A DNA stretch of 64,000 nt from Shinisaurus crocodilurus. Taxonomy: Eukaryota; Chordata; Lepidosauria; Squamata; Shinisauridae. The notes beneath the pieces are model-generated. The model did no database searches. It saw nothing but the letters and a program-made list of their open reading frames with translations, and was not told the origin of the DNA. The first letter of the stretch is position 1; the number at the start of each line of letters is the position of its first letter. The stretch is taken from contig CM037876.1 of assembly GCA_021292165.1 (NCBI GenBank), positions 312,740,492 to 312,804,491 of the forward strand, given 5' to 3'. The position numbers were made by a program, and so were the translations under genes. This document shows, one piece after another, positions 1 through 10,730 of the stretch.

Positions 1-235
1 TGCCTGAAACCCTGGAGAGCCATGGCTGACAGTCAGTGCTGACAGTACTGGGCTAGAATCAGTGTTTCTCAACCTTGGGTCCCCAGATGTTTTTGGCCTA
101 CAACTCCCAGCATGCCCCAGCCAGCTATGCTGGCTGGGGCATGCTGGGAGTTGTAGGCCAAAAACATCTGGGGACCCAAGGTTGAGAAACACTGGGCTAG
201 ATGGACCCAGGGTCTGGCTCTGTAGAAAGTGGCTT
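1..235 (+). mobile_element. tRNA-like SINE, sense copy, split by a MITE
   Basis: The flanks of the MITE at 60-194 read as one SINE: 'gaaaccctggagagcc' on the left and 'ggctagatggacccaggg' then 'ggcttcc' on the right. The same sequence lies in reverse orientation at 47935-48150 and 27845-28025. The left edge is cut by the window start. In the antisense copies a B-box-like stretch points to a tRNA-derived promoter; that origin is inferred. Confidence 0.65.
60..194. mobile_element. Palindromic hAT-like MITE, copy 1 (135 bp, perfect hairpin)
   Basis: Two 66-bp arms are exact inverted repeats around a 3-nt loop. The termini are CAGTG...CACTG, as in hAT elements. It sits inside the SINE at 1-235. 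The flanks ggctagaat / ggctagat resemble an 8-bp TSD with one extra base. This copy has CAGTGTTTCTCAACC at the tip instead of CAGTGTTCTCCAACC, and the change is mirrored in the other arm. Confidence 0.9.
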
Positions 236-2286
236 CCTAGTAGGAACGAAACCATTCCGTCTAAACCATTCTCCCAGCCACAGCCTCCTCCAGATTGCAA
301 TATGGGAATAATGGGCTTTATTAACACTGGAATTTGCACTGATATTTCTGTAGTGTTAAAAAAAAAACTACAAGGGGGGGAAAACACTTTCCCCCATGAT
401 GAGTCAGAGCATGAACTGCTCTTTTTTTGCCGCTACCCTTTGTTTTGGGGTAGACTCACTGTGGCCCAGTCACAGCTCTGTTAACATCTGGGATTTCTTA
501 GTTGATTTTCTGTGGCAGCTCTGACTTCCGCCCTGGCAGACAGTTAAAAATGTCTTTTCAATGGGAACCAGGAAATGCTGCCCTTAAACAAGGACATATT
601 ATATAGCCCTCTCTATTGTTTTTATAATGCTTTCCAGCAGAGGGGCGGCTCTCTCTGTCACAACAAGTGTGAAGAAGGGACTGAAGTGAACCATCTCGCT
701 GGGTAGATGTGCCATGCTTTGGTTCATGTTGAGAAGCCATTTTGTAAGTGCAGGATGCCCGTAGAAATTAATGGAGAAATCCCAGATTTCTATGTCTCTG
801 CGATCGGGCACCACCGTCATGTCGTCCCCTCGTCCCAAACAGGCAGCTGGTTTGAGATAGGTGAACCATCTGACTAGCTTGCTTCTCTTTCCTGAACAGG
901 TGTGTCTGTGTCTCACCTGAACAAGAGAGAAAACTGCAACTGTAAGGACAGGCCCCCCTCGGCAATGCAGATTTGTAAATCCCAGCTGAGTGTTCTGCCC
1001 TTCGGGAATTAATTTAGTATACGTTGTGGCCCCTGAAGCGCTGCTGCTCAGGCCAGATAACACAAAGTGGGACCACAAAATATATACTGCTTGCTCAAAC
1101 AGTATTAGGGCGCAGTCCAGTGTGCAGGTGCCCAAAAGCCTCCGAACTCACGACGGGCATCCTACACAGGGCAGGGGGAGCGCAGAGGTGATCTTCGCCT
1201 CCATTCTTCCTCCCAACCTGCAAGTCAGCGAGATGGCCGATTTTGGCCGTCTAGCCAAGACACCTCAGACAGACCGGGAGGAAAGGAGGCTGCAGCACCA
1301 CAGGACGTGTCATCTCCTGGTGGACTGGATTTCCTTGGAGAAGCAGCCAGCGTGGTTCTTTCTGTGCTGGCTGCGAGCGGGGGAACGGGGATCCAAGCGC
1401 AGACCACCAGCTCTGAGGTCGGAGGAGCCCTTTTCTGAACCTCAGAGCTGGGAATCTGGGGAATCCTATGGCCCCCTAGATGTTGTCTAGGGGAATATAG
1501 GATCGCTCTGCCTGCCTGAGAACGACAAGACTTTGCAATGATGAAACAAGCAAAACACATTACTGCATACCATGCCATTAGGATGATTAGAACCATAATA
1601 GAAATAGTGGCTAGCATATTTCTTAGTAAAATTAAATTTATTTTATTCATTACCTTTCTAATCTGCCCAATAACGAATGTTCTCCTGGGTGGATTGCAAA
1701 CAGTTCAAAAAGACTAAAATGCCATAGAGCAACGGTTAAAAATATAAAATACAATACAAATCTTTAAAAGAATAAAATACAATAAAATGCAAAACAGTAA
1801 ACAGCACAGGAATTGATATTCCTCTCAACCAACAAAGCAGTCATCATTGAGATCTTATAGTTACCTATCTGGCAGGCATGGTTGGCAGAGCTTAGGTAAT
1901 TATGTTCGGTAGACTTCTCCATCTCCCAGGATCTCTCTGCTCAACCATGTCAAAATCGTACCACTTATAACATTCTACCTAGCAATAGCTATATTTGCTT
2001 TATCTTAAACACACATCTATGCACCTTGACTTTTTGGACTCAATCATAGCTCCTACTCATGATCTCAGAAGGGCCTCTGCCTAACGCAGCCAGGCTTAGA
2101 GTTAATTTCAAAAGCACCCTGATGAAGGTCCATCTCCTCATCAGGTAGTGAGCATTTACTTTCAAGAATTAACCAACCCACCTGTGGCAAGCTTCCACAT
2201 ATAGCTAATCACTCTATAGCATACACAGATGATTATGAATAGGACTCCTATGAAATACAATGAATTCTTATCAACAATACATGTTA
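236..2286. other. No recognised gene or element
   Basis: Open frames on both strands here (599-1135 minus, 990-1490 plus, 1225-1650 minus) show no domain or motif I recognise and overlap one another. 1600-1810 is AT-rich with several 'aataaaat' runs and may be a decayed antisense LINE tail. Confidence 0.5.
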
Positions 2287-2291
2287 CATTC

Positions 2292-3090
2292 TGTGGAGAG
2301 AAAGAAACCACCCACAGACTGCCACCTGCATAATCTCTGCCTAGGGCAGAGATAGTTCAGTTCCTAGCAGTCATTTGCATTGACCTACATTTGCATTCAC
2401 CTCAATGGGACACATCTGCATACACTCCAATGGTCCCCCCCCCACCAGTCTCAAAGAGCTGCCAAACACCCTCAAGCACCCAAGGGGCGCCAGGATCCCC
2501 CCAGCAGTCTCAAAGAGCTGCCAAGTACCCTCAAGCACCCAAAGGGCGCCAGGGTCCTGCGGAGCAAAGCCGGTTCAGCCTGTCAGCCGAAGGGGAGGGG
2601 GGCAAAGGGGAGGGGGTAAAAAAGGGCTACGGAGCCCCGATAGAGTTGTTGGAAGCAAGGTGCAGGACTGCACGGAACAGGTCCGCGACTCCGGTCGGGA
2701 TGAAGCCTCGCAATCCCGAGCAGGATGCTCGGAAACCGGCTGTAGGTTAGAACAACTTACAGTGATAGTCTTTCTAGGGAATTTTGGTTCTTTGATGTAA
2801 ATACTGTCTGTGTTTTCTGCAAGCCTCCTTCAGGCTGAATGTGTATTGGAGCTTCACACTCCATTAAGTTTTATAGACTGTTCTGTGTATACTGTGAAGT
2901 TCTTATCTGAATGCTACGCTCAATTAAAGGTGTTATAAACAAATCTCTGCCTGCCATAAGCTCTCAGCCAGTGTCTATTGCAGCGGTTGCCCTCACTTCA
3001 CCCAGGAACCGCATAAGGGGAGTTTTTACAGTGCCGGTTCACCCGTTAACTCCCGAACTCATGCAAAAGGACCAGCAGCGGTCCTTCACA
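2292..3090 (+). mobile_element. Probable solo LTR (799 bp)
   Basis: It starts TGTGGAGAG and ends GGTCCTTCACA, and is flanked by the direct repeat cattc (2287-2291 and 3091-3095). The last ~80 bp match the reverse complement of 21228-21310, a second LTR copy whose other end also begins GTGGAGA. An ATTAAA-like poly(A) signal lies near 2921. The interior contains an imperfect tandem repeat (caaagagctgccaa..., near 2452 and 2511). No internal retroviral or Gypsy coding region is attached, so it reads as a solo LTR. Confidence 0.6.
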
Positions 3091-3111
3091 CATTCATAAT
3101 TTGTGACAGAT

Positions 3112-3185
3112 CAGCCACTGTGTGTGAACAGAATGCTGGGCTAGATGGACCCGTGCTCTGATCCGGCATGGCTCTTCTGATGTTC
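3112..3185 (+). mobile_element. Decayed CR1-like LINE tail
   Basis: 'gaacagaatgctgggctag' and 'ggctcttctgatgttc' match the 3' end of the CR1-like copies at 36148-36811 and 17700-18095. Confidence 0.6.
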
Positions 3186-3237
3186 ACCACAACCAGAGAA
3201 TGACAGATTCACAACACAGAAGTACAAAGGGTGGAAA

Positions 3238-3277
3238 ACACACACACGCACGCACACACACACACACGCACACACAA
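3238..3277. repeat. (CA)n microsatellite with CG interruptions
   Basis: Run of CA units broken by acgc. Confidence 0.9.
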
Positions 3278-3462
3278 GAATCTGAAAGTATCAGGGGGAA
3301 TGTAGCTGTATATATATGTCCCTAAATTATGAATACATCATCTTTTAAATAACCCAGGGATATAAGCACACAGGGCAGAATCTGAAGGGGCGCGTATGCC
3401 CCCTGCCGATTCCTTTCCGCCCTGCCAATTCCCTTCTGCCTGCAGTGGGCCCGGCAATTCTG

Positions 3463-3680
3463 TTGCGCAAGTGGGACCCGCCACTTATACAAGGGAGATT
3501 TCGCGCTTCCTGGGGAAGCCCCAAAACAAGTGAAATACTCATTTCTGGAAGGAGGCAGGTCGGCAGAGACCCCTTACATGAGCTCCGCCGACCTGCCTTC
3601 TTCCAGAAACAAGCATTTCCACTAGTTTCCGGTTGCCCCGGAAGCACTACCTAAATCACGGTTGCGCAAATGGGGGGGAG
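3463..3680. repeat. Imperfect foldback repeat
   Basis: tttctggaaggaggcaggtc (about 3541) pairs with the arm near 3590-3607. The pairing continues outward: gcgcttcctgggg pairs with ccccggaagcac, and the outer ends both carry ttgcgcaa. The centre is about 3567. It is probably an old non-autonomous element; the class is unknown. Confidence 0.55.
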
Positions 3681-4037
3681 GGCTTTGCACAACAAAATTG
3701 GTGGGGCGTAAGAGAGTTGGTGGGGGCATAAGAGAATCGGTGGGGGTTGTAAGCACCCCGTGGGATTGTGCCCACCAAGTTACAAATTTTAATCAAGGAC
3801 CAGTGATTCCAAAAGATGTGGCAGGGATCTGATACACTTCCGTTTCAGATCACCGTTTCCAACATGTTCTTTTGACTCACCCTAATAAATAGGTAATAAT
3901 TCATAGCAGGAGCAACATCCAACCCTCTACTGTTTGTTCAAGGTTCTCCACGGTATGCACTTGCCTATAAATAGAATGCAATCATTGGACAAAGTCGACA
4001 AACTGCCGCTTAGAGCTGCCAAACATTTCCGTACACA
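3681..4037. other. No recognised feature
   Basis: Includes short 'ggtgggg...taagagaatcgg' repeats at 3700-3760. Nothing else is identifiable. Confidence 0.4.
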
Positions 4038-4333
4038 TGAGATCTTTTCTCGATCATCCCAGTTTTTTCAGGACACGGAATAATGGGCTCAAGTTACGGG
4101 AACCTAGATTCCACCTGAACATCAGGAAAAATTTCCTGACTGTCAGAGCAATAAGACAATGGAACCAACTACCTAGGGAGGTGGTGGGCTCTCCCACTCT
4201 GGAGGCATTCAAGGTGTGGCTGGACGGCCATCTGTCGGGGATGCTTTGACCTGGATTCCTGCATTGAGCAGGGGGTTGGACTCGATGGCCTTGTAGGCCC
4301 CTTCCAACTCTACTTTTCTATGATTTCTACGAT
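4038..4333 (+). mobile_element. CR1 LINE, 3' end fragment
   Basis: The frame 4037-4249 encodes the C-terminal CR1 peptide with [19 protein letters not shown], about 90% like the copies at 8165, 43631 and 53415. It is followed by the conserved 3' UTR (ggactcgatggccttgtagg) and ends in tctatgatttctacgat, a decayed ATTCTATG tail. 5'-truncated and more diverged than the long copies, hence older. Confidence 0.9.
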
Positions 4334-4713
4334 TTTAGTTAATCATGAACCCGCCCCCCCCCTTATCGCTTTGGCCTGCTCTGTCCCCAGCACGATCCAG
4401 TCCACAACCTGATTATGGCACCCTGCGAGCCCCTGTCTTCGTCCTCTCCCTGCTCTTACTGTTATTAAAGGGTTTCTTCCATGTTTCCATTGACCTGCAA
4501 AGGTTGCGATATTAGCCTCGCAGGGACACAGCTACGATGTTATGTGAATGGCCGGGGCTACCTCAAGGCAGCTGCTAATCACAAGTTATTTATCCCCCCC
4601 CCTCCCCACGGAAGTAAATGCCCCCATTCACTCTGATGGGAGGAAATACAAGGGGGAAATAGATGCTTTGCTGCTACCTTGTTGAGAAGTGCGGCAACTG
4701 AGCGCCGGGCTTG
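4334..4713. other. No recognised feature
   Basis: No motif or repeat identified. Confidence 0.4.
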
Positions 4714-4721
4714 GTCTACTG

Positions 4722-4768
4722 CAGTGTTCTCCAACCTTGGGTCCCCAGATGTAGGTTGGAGGGCACTG
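4722..4768. mobile_element. 47-bp deletion derivative of the palindromic MITE
   Basis: The first 31 bp equal the left tip of the 135-bp MITE (CAGTGTTCTCC to CAGATGT). The last 16 bp, ggttggagggcactg plus one base, are the opposite tip. Flanks gtctactg / gtcgactg agree at 7 of 8 positions, as expected for a TSD. Confidence 0.7.
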
Positions 4769-4907
4769 GTCGACTGGCTTAGCATCGCTCAAAGCGACCC
4801 ACACCAGCCTCACCGCCTCCAAGATCTGGGGTTGCCAGGCCAGCAAGAGCAGCCGCGTGTGTCCAGCTGCCGAGCGAGCCCTTGTAGTTCAACGTTGTTG
4901 GGAAGAT

Positions 4908-4960
4908 TCCTGCTTCAGCCAAAAGATGGTAGCAAAGGGCAGAATGCCAAAAGGCTGTTC
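4908..4960 (+). repeat. Short dispersed repeat shared with 12198-12262
   Basis: ttcagccaaaagatggtagc and agggcagaatg recur at 12207-12240. Both are parts of an unidentified interspersed repeat. Confidence 0.45.
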
Positions 4961-4975
4961 CTCCTAGCGTTAGGG

Positions 4976-5110
4976 CAGTGTTCTCCAACCTTGGGTCCCC
5001 AGATGTTTTTGGCCTACAACTCCCAGCATGCCCCAGCCAGCTATGCTGGCTGGGGCATGCTGGGAGTTGTAGGCCAAAAACATCTGGGGACCCAAGGTTG
5101 GAGAACACTG
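4976..5110. mobile_element. Palindromic hAT-like MITE, copy 2 (135 bp)
   Basis: Consensus copy with 66-bp perfect arms and a TAT loop. The 8-bp TSD cgttaggg is exact on both sides (4968-4975, 5111-5118), which fixes the ends and supports hAT-type insertion. Confidence 0.95.
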
Positions 5111-5229
5111 CGTTAGGGATTCGCCAGCCCTGCGCTGGTGCTGTCTTGCGATGGCATGAGGCGAGCCAGCTCACAGACTTCTCTGTCTCTAAGACGGGGC
5201 TGTGTGATTTGTGCCTTCGCAAAGAAACA

Positions 5230-6335
5230 AGAACCAAAAACAACCTGCTACGGAAATTTGCGCAAAACCGGCCAGTTCATGCAAATCGGCACCCGAAAAG
5301 CACATGAGCCACATGCAGGGGCGTAGACTTCTCAATTCCCCCCCCGGGGGGGCGGATGGGGCTAAACAGCTGGTTGCCTGGAGGGGGCTTTGCCAATTTT
5401 GGGAAATCCCAGAGGGGGCTTGAGCCCTGCTGCCCCCCATAGTTTATGCCCCTGTTCTCCCCCTTCTCTTCCCCCCTCTTTCCTACACACTTTCTTCCAC
5501 CCCTTCTCCCTCTCTCACACACACACACACTCACACACCCACCCTGGAGGTAATTTAGATTGCCCCCCCAAACACGTAACAGCTGGTTGCCTGGAGGGGG
5601 CTTTTCCAATTCTGGGAAAATCCTGGAGGGGGCTTGAGCCTGTTGGGTTTTGCATAGGCAGAACGAGATTACCACCTGACATCGAGATTATCACCTGACC
5701 TGGTGGGTGTTACTTGAGTTCAAGTATACAAGGTCTCTGGTCAGGAGACATGGTCTCGAGGTGATGTGACTCAGCAGCCTTGAACAGGTTTGAAGCCGTA
5801 AACATGTTGATGAATAGGTTGTACAACTGGGGTGAGTAATATCCTATTTATAAGTGCAGGGTCTGTGGTATAAAAGCTAACACAGTTGCTGATAGCTTCA
5901 ATTCCGTCATTCCTCACTCTCTCTTCCACTTGCTGTGTTGCTCGTCTCGACACGACATGTCTCTTGGACTTCACTTCATCTAGCCTTACCACTGGGGTAT
6001 AGGATTTGAGTCTGCAATGATGTAGTGAGTAGAGATGCATTGATTGCCTTAATCCCATGTAATTGGGTCTTACAAATAAACTCTTTAATCTTTATTAACT
6101 GCTGTTATCTCCTCCTTCCGCCTGCGTGACTGGGACTGAGGGTCATTGGCTAGGGGAGCTTTTGAACCCGGGTCAGTCCAGCTCTCACAGAGCCCCCCCC
6201 CCATAGTTTACGATCCTGTCCATATGTTTTTTGTGGATTCACAGTAGATCCACACGTTTTTCGGGTGCCAATTTGAACAAAACGCACAAAATACCGCGAT
6301 TTGCGCAAATTCTCTTAGCATTTTTTAAATATGCA
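5230..6335. repeat. Large foldback element enclosing duplicated units and an LTR
   Basis: The left arm (5230-5330: atttgcgcaa...cggcacccgaaaag) is the inverse of the right arm (6215-6330: gtttttcgggtgccaattt...atttgcgcaaatt). Inside lie two direct copies of a unit with 'gctggttgcctggaggggg' (5369 and 5581). The second is interrupted by the LTR at 5641-6189. The arms are imperfect, so the element is old. Confidence 0.5.
5641..6189 (+). mobile_element. Solo LTR (549 bp) with exact 5-bp TSD
   Basis: Bounded by TGTTGGG...CTCTCACA and flanked by gagcc at 5636-5640 and 6190-6194. It has a TATA-like tataaaag near 5870 and AATAAA near 6077, placing the transcription direction on +. The neighbouring duplicate of the host repeat (near 5411-5440) shows the uninterrupted target. 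No gag or pol is attached. Confidence 0.85.
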
Positions 6336-6477
6336 CAAACCGTGGACCCTTTGAGAGATGGAAGTCTTCAGGAAACCCTCTGACCCGGCCCACTTCTGAT
6401 CATCGGATCAGAAGCAGGCCGCAGAAAGTCCGTCAAGCTGAAATGGGCCGGGTTTCCCAGCGTCAGCACATCCCTAC

Positions 6478-7094
6478 TGTTGGGACTTGAAAAAGATACT
6501 AGGAGAGGATATATTGTGGAGTAATATCCTTCCTATCTCACGTTAGTGAGATCAGCAGAGTAGAGTCCCTTTCCAGCTTAAAAGAAGCTTAGATTTGGCT
6601 AGTGTTAGCCAGTTAGCATTTAGTAATCCAGGATGCTTTAAGGCAGACTGGATTTCCCTGGTTTTGCCCCCTTTTCTCTCCCTCAGAACAATAATCAGAG
6701 ACACGGTCTTGTAAAAGTTAAAAGTAACGTTTACTCACTCAGATTATGCAGTTTCATTCAGGCAGGCTTAAAAGTGTTTCTTACAGTTGGTTACAAGTAC
6801 ATTAGTAGTTACTTGGGGTCTGAACTTGTGTAGTTCAGACCAGCAACTCTGGCTACATGCTGCTACAAGGACCACGTGGAGACAACAACCTGGTGGTGCC
6901 ACCTTCACTAGAGTCTGAACAGAAAAGAGGAAGAAGCTGGGAGCAACGCCCACTTCCTGTTCAGGCTGTTAATAATTCAATGAGTACCTTCTAGGAAAAC
7001 CACCATAGAAGGTATCAGTGGTCTTAACCATTTCACCCAATTACCTGGTGAAACATGAGCCATAGGATTTGACTGCAATTTTAATTTTCCAACA
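6478..7094 (-). mobile_element. Solo LTR (617 bp) with exact 5-bp TSD
   Basis: Begins TGTTGG and ends CCAACA (6-bp inverted ends), flanked by cctac at 6473-6477 and 7095-7099. On the minus strand a gagtgagtaaacgttac stretch near 6725-6740 resembles the R/U5 part of an LTR, so minus is favoured. It is clearly different from the LTR just upstream. Confidence 0.85.
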
Positions 7095-7165
7095 CCTACC
7101 TAGCATGCAGGGACTGCATGACTGGAATCAGTTTCCAAGGGGGTTGAAAATGCTTTAGAATAGGC

Positions 7166-7240
7166 CAGGCTGACTCAGCCTGGGGATACTGGGAGTTCCA
7201 GTCCCAACACATCTGGAGGGCCTCAGGTTAGAGAAGACTG
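7166..7240. mobile_element. Small MITE related to the CAGCCTTCCCCAACC family
   Basis: Starts CAGG and ends GAAGACTG, with exact 8-bp TSD gaataggc (7158-7165, 7241-7248). The interior has 'cccaacacatctggagggcc', shared with the elements at 24084 and 14677. Confidence 0.75.
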
Positions 7241-7248
7241 GAATAGGC

Positions 7249-7794
7249 TTTGCTTCTCATGGAATGTGCACACAGTTCTTTTGTCCCGCTGTTTGCTTCA
7301 GGTAGGTTTTGCTCTGTTCAAACAAATAGCCAGCCCTGCAAAACTAAAAGTGTGATGAGCAAACACACACACTGCCATGAGCAGCTAAACCCCTTTCAAA
7401 ATGCTTCCAACTCGCTGAAAATAATTATGATGTCTCCAGCCAAGTGTGATTATTTATTTCCAAAACGAGGCTTGCCCGAGCACAAGCCAGCCTGGAAACT
7501 CATCTCTGCCATGTTGACTGGCTCTTGGTGTTCAGAGATGATGAACGGCACTTTGCACACATGCTCAGAGAGAGACTTCTTTTTTCTTTTCTTTTTTAGC
7601 AATAAAAATGAGAGCTTGGGCATCACTGTCTTGCCTGGACTACTACGCTGCTGCAGCAGCCTCTGTTCACAGGTGCAGTGCCACCACTGCTCCAGCCTGG
7701 GCAGGTTCACCCTTCGTGAGGCAACCTGGGGGGGACCCAGTTCCCCAAAGATGCCAAACCTACTGCAGACACCCCTTGGCCATAGCCCACGACA
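7249..7794. other. No recognised feature
   Basis: The 261-residue open frame starting at 7250 owes its 3' part to the palindromic MITE at 7803. The upstream part shows no recognisable domain. Confidence 0.45.
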
Positions 7795-7802
7795 GCCTAG
7801 GC

Positions 7803-7937
7803 CAGTGTTCTCCAACCTTGGGTCCGCAGATGTTTTTGGCCTACAACTCCCAGCATGCCCCAGCCTGCGTAGCTGGCTGGGGCATGCTGGGAGTTGTAGG
7901 CCAAAAACATCTGCGGACCCAAGGTTGGAGAACACTG
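7803..7937. mobile_element. Palindromic hAT-like MITE, copy 3
   Basis: 135 bp. The variant gggtccGcagatg in the left arm is mirrored as catctgCggaccc in the right arm. The loop is slightly changed. Flanks gcctaggc / gcctagaa share 6 of 8 bases. Confidence 0.9.
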
Positions 7938-8144
7938 GCCTAGAACTACTAAGCAAAACTGGCCCACCAGCTTCAGTCTCTTTCGAACGTGGGTGCAGAA
8001 CCACAGAGCCGTGGGCCCCAATCCAGCCTGCCTAGGGTCCCAGTCGGGTCCCCCAACCCCACCCCAGCCCTTTCCCCCAACTGCCGACCGCTTGCTGGTT
8101 TTCTGACTTTTGTGCAGCTTTTTGCCCCATCCTGAAAGGTTGAA

Positions 8145-8531
8145 ATGCCTCTCCTAAGGCTTAGGCCTTCTCTACACGAGAGCATCTGGGTTAAAATAAA
8201 GGGGGCAAAGAATAAAGCGAACATGGCGGTTGGAGTCTACTACCGACCACCCAATCAAGGAGAAGACGAGGATGGAACTTTTGAAAAACAAATTGCCAGT
8301 GTTTCAAGGAGGCACGATGTGGTAGTAATGGGAGACTTCAATTTCCCTGATATCTGTTGGGAGACTTATTCAGCCAAACATGGCCCCTCCAAGAAAATCC
8401 TGAGCTGTGCTGCTGATAACTTCCTCCTACAGAAAGTGGAGGAAGGAACTAGAGGATCGGCTATCCTTGACCTGATTCTAACCAACAGAGACGAGTTAGT
8501 GGATAAAGTGACCGGCCAGATGGGCGATTGA
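8145..8531 (+). pseudogene. CR1 endonuclease domain fragment
   Basis: The translation contains [20 protein letters not shown] and [10 protein letters not shown], matching the C-terminal half of the exonuclease-endonuclease-phosphatase domain of CR1 ORF2, which nicks target DNA to prime reverse transcription. The reading frame is destroyed after residue ~120 by an inserted 'gatgggcgattgataaatg...aataaataaa' tail, flanked by ataaagtg-type repeats. The initiator used by the open frame is fortuitous. Confidence 0.85.
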
Positions 8532-8556
8532 TAAATGTAATAAATAAATAAATAAA

Positions 8557-9030
8557 GTGGCAGTTTCGGGAACTCTGGGGGAAAGTGACCATGTTATACT
8601 TGAGTTCTTGATTCTAACAGAAGCAAAAGCTGAGTGTAGCCAAACACGTACCCTGGATTTTAGGAAAGCCAATTTTAACAAACTCAGAACAATGATTAGT
8701 AATATCCCATGGCAAATGACTCTCACGAGAAAGGGAGCCCAGGAGGGGTGGGAGTTTTTAAAAAAGGAAATTTTAAAGGCACAATTGCAAACAATTCCCA
8801 CAAGGAAAAAAGGCAGAGGGCAACAGAAGAAGCCAATGTGGCTTCACAATAAACTCAAAGATGACCTGAAAACAAAAAAGGACACGTATAGGAAGTGGAA
8901 GGAAGGACAGGCTACAGGGGAAGAGTACAGGCAGGTAGCACAGAACTGCAGGAATAGTGTCAGGAAGGCTAAAGCTGAGAATGAGCTAAGGTTAGCGAGG
9001 AATGCTAAAAGAACAAAAAAGCTTTCTTCA
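8557..9030 (+). pseudogene. CR1 ORF2 linker between endonuclease and RT
   Basis: Continues the endonuclease end (GESDHVILEF) and the lysine-rich linker (RKAKAENELRLARNAKR) seen in CR1 proteins. It loses frame at an A-run about 9012-9022, where GCT TTC TTC AGA in the next frame resumes the coding sense. Confidence 0.85.
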
Positions 9031-9035
9031 GATAC

Positions 9036-10730
9036 ATGCACAGTAAAAGACAGAAGAAAGAACTGGTGGTTCAACTACGCAATGAAGATGGCAAATTGAT
9101 AACAGAAGACAAAGAAAAGGCAGAAGTGTTCAATTCCTACTTCGGCTCGGTCTTCTCCCAAAAGAGGGTCTATGACCCCCCTGGCAAACCTGAAATGCAG
9201 ACTGAAGGGGCAGAATTGCAGCTTGAGATTGATAGGCAAATGGTCAAGGAGCACCTGATTACTCTGAACGAGTTTAAATCTCCAGGGCCTGATGAGCTGC
9301 ATCCTAGAGTAATAAAGGAACTGGCAGAAGAACTCTCAGAACCACTGTCTATTATCTTTGAGAAATCATGGAGGACAGGTGAAGTGCCAGACGACTGGAG
9401 GAGGGCAAATGTTGTTCCCATCTTCAAAAAGGGCAAGAAGGAGGAACCTGGGAACTATAGGCCAGTCAGTCTGACATCAATCCCCGGGAAGATTTTTGAG
9501 CAGATTATAAAGAAGTCAGTCTGCAAGCACCTTGAAAACAATGCAGTGATTACTAGAAGCCAGCATGGATTTGTCAAGAACAAATCCTGTCAGACTAATC
9601 TGATCTCATTTTTTGATCGGGTAACCTCCCTTGTGGACTGTGGGAATGCTGTGGACATTATATACCTGGACTTCAGCAAAGCTTTCGACAAAGTGCCTCA
9701 TGATATCCTGATTAGTAAGCTAGCTAAGAGTGGGCTAGATGGAACAACTATCAGGTGGATCCACAATTGGCTACAGAATCGGACTCAAAGAGTGCTTATC
9801 AATGGTTCCTTCTCAAACTGGGGAGAGGTAACGAGCGGGGTACCACAGGGCTCGGTCCTGGGCCCGGTGCTCTTCAACATTTTTATTAATGACTTGGATG
9901 AGGAGGTACAGGGAATGCTTATCAAATTTGCAGATGACACAAAGTTGGGTGGAACAGCTAATACTCTGGAAGACAGAAACAAAATTCAAAGTGACCTCGA
10001 TAGGCTGGAGCGCTGGGCCGAAAACAACAGAATGAAATTTAACAGGGATAAATGCCAAGTGCTGCACCTAGGGAGAGGAAACCAAATGCAGAGTTACAGA
10101 ATGGGGGACACTTGGCTCAACAATACTACAAGTGAGAAGGATCTTGGAATTGTGGTAGATCACAAACTGAATATGAGCCAGCAATGCGACGTGGCTGCAA
10201 AGAAGGCAAATGCAATTTTGGGCTGTATTAATAGAAGTATAGCTTCCAAATCGCGGGAAGTGATAATTCCCCTTTACTCGGCACTGGTTAGGCCTCATCT
10301 TGAGTACTGTGTCCAGTTCTGGGCACCTCATTTTAACAAGGACATAGACAAACTGGAGAGGGTTCAGAGGAGGGCAACAAGGATGATAAAGGGACTGGAA
10401 ACAAGGCCCTATGAGGAGAGACTGAAAGAACTGGGCATGTTTAGCCTTCAGAAGAGGAGACTGAGGGGAGATATGATCGCACTCTTCCAGTATTTGAAGG
10501 GATGTCACACAGAGGAGGGCAAAGATCTCTTCTCGTTCATCCCAGTTTGCAGGACACGGAATAATGGGCTCAAGTTACAGGAACCTAGATTCCACCTAAA
10601 CATCAGGAAAAATTTCCTGACTGTCAGAGCAATAAGACAATGGAATCAACTACCTAGGGAGGTGGTGGGCTCTCCCAGTCTGGAGGCATTCAAGGTGCGG
10701 CTGGACAGACATCTGTCAGAGATGCTTTGA
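9036..10730 (+). pseudogene. CR1 reverse transcriptase region (564 codons open)
   Basis: Non-LTR reverse transcriptase, which copies its own RNA at nicked target DNA. The visible blocks are NYRPVSLTSIPGKIFEQII, IIYLDFSKAFDKVPH, SGVPQGSVLGPVLFNIFIND and the catalytic FADD at about residue 300. The C-terminal region ends RLDRHLSEML and stops at 10730. The frame is uninterrupted, but the element lacks its 5' part and is frameshifted upstream, so it is not a working gene here. The start codon is simply the first ATG after the frameshift; the true protein began far upstream. Confidence 0.9.

Noticed and set aside
599..1135. 178-codon minus-strand frame as a host gene
   Set aside because: No recognisable domain, overlaps other frames on both strands, and no splice or codon pattern that I can support.
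4978..5307. Recurrent open frames beginning MFSNLGSPDVFGLQLPACPS, on both strands at a dozen places
   Set aside because: They are translations of the palindromic MITE. The same peptide appears on both strands because the DNA is self-complementary, and each frame runs into unrelated flanks.
10068..10508. 146-codon antisense frame (MTSLQILEECDHISPQ...) recurring at 34612, 44084 and 53908
   Set aside because: It is the exact opposite strand of the CR1 RT coding region and is preserved only because the CR1 copies are similar.
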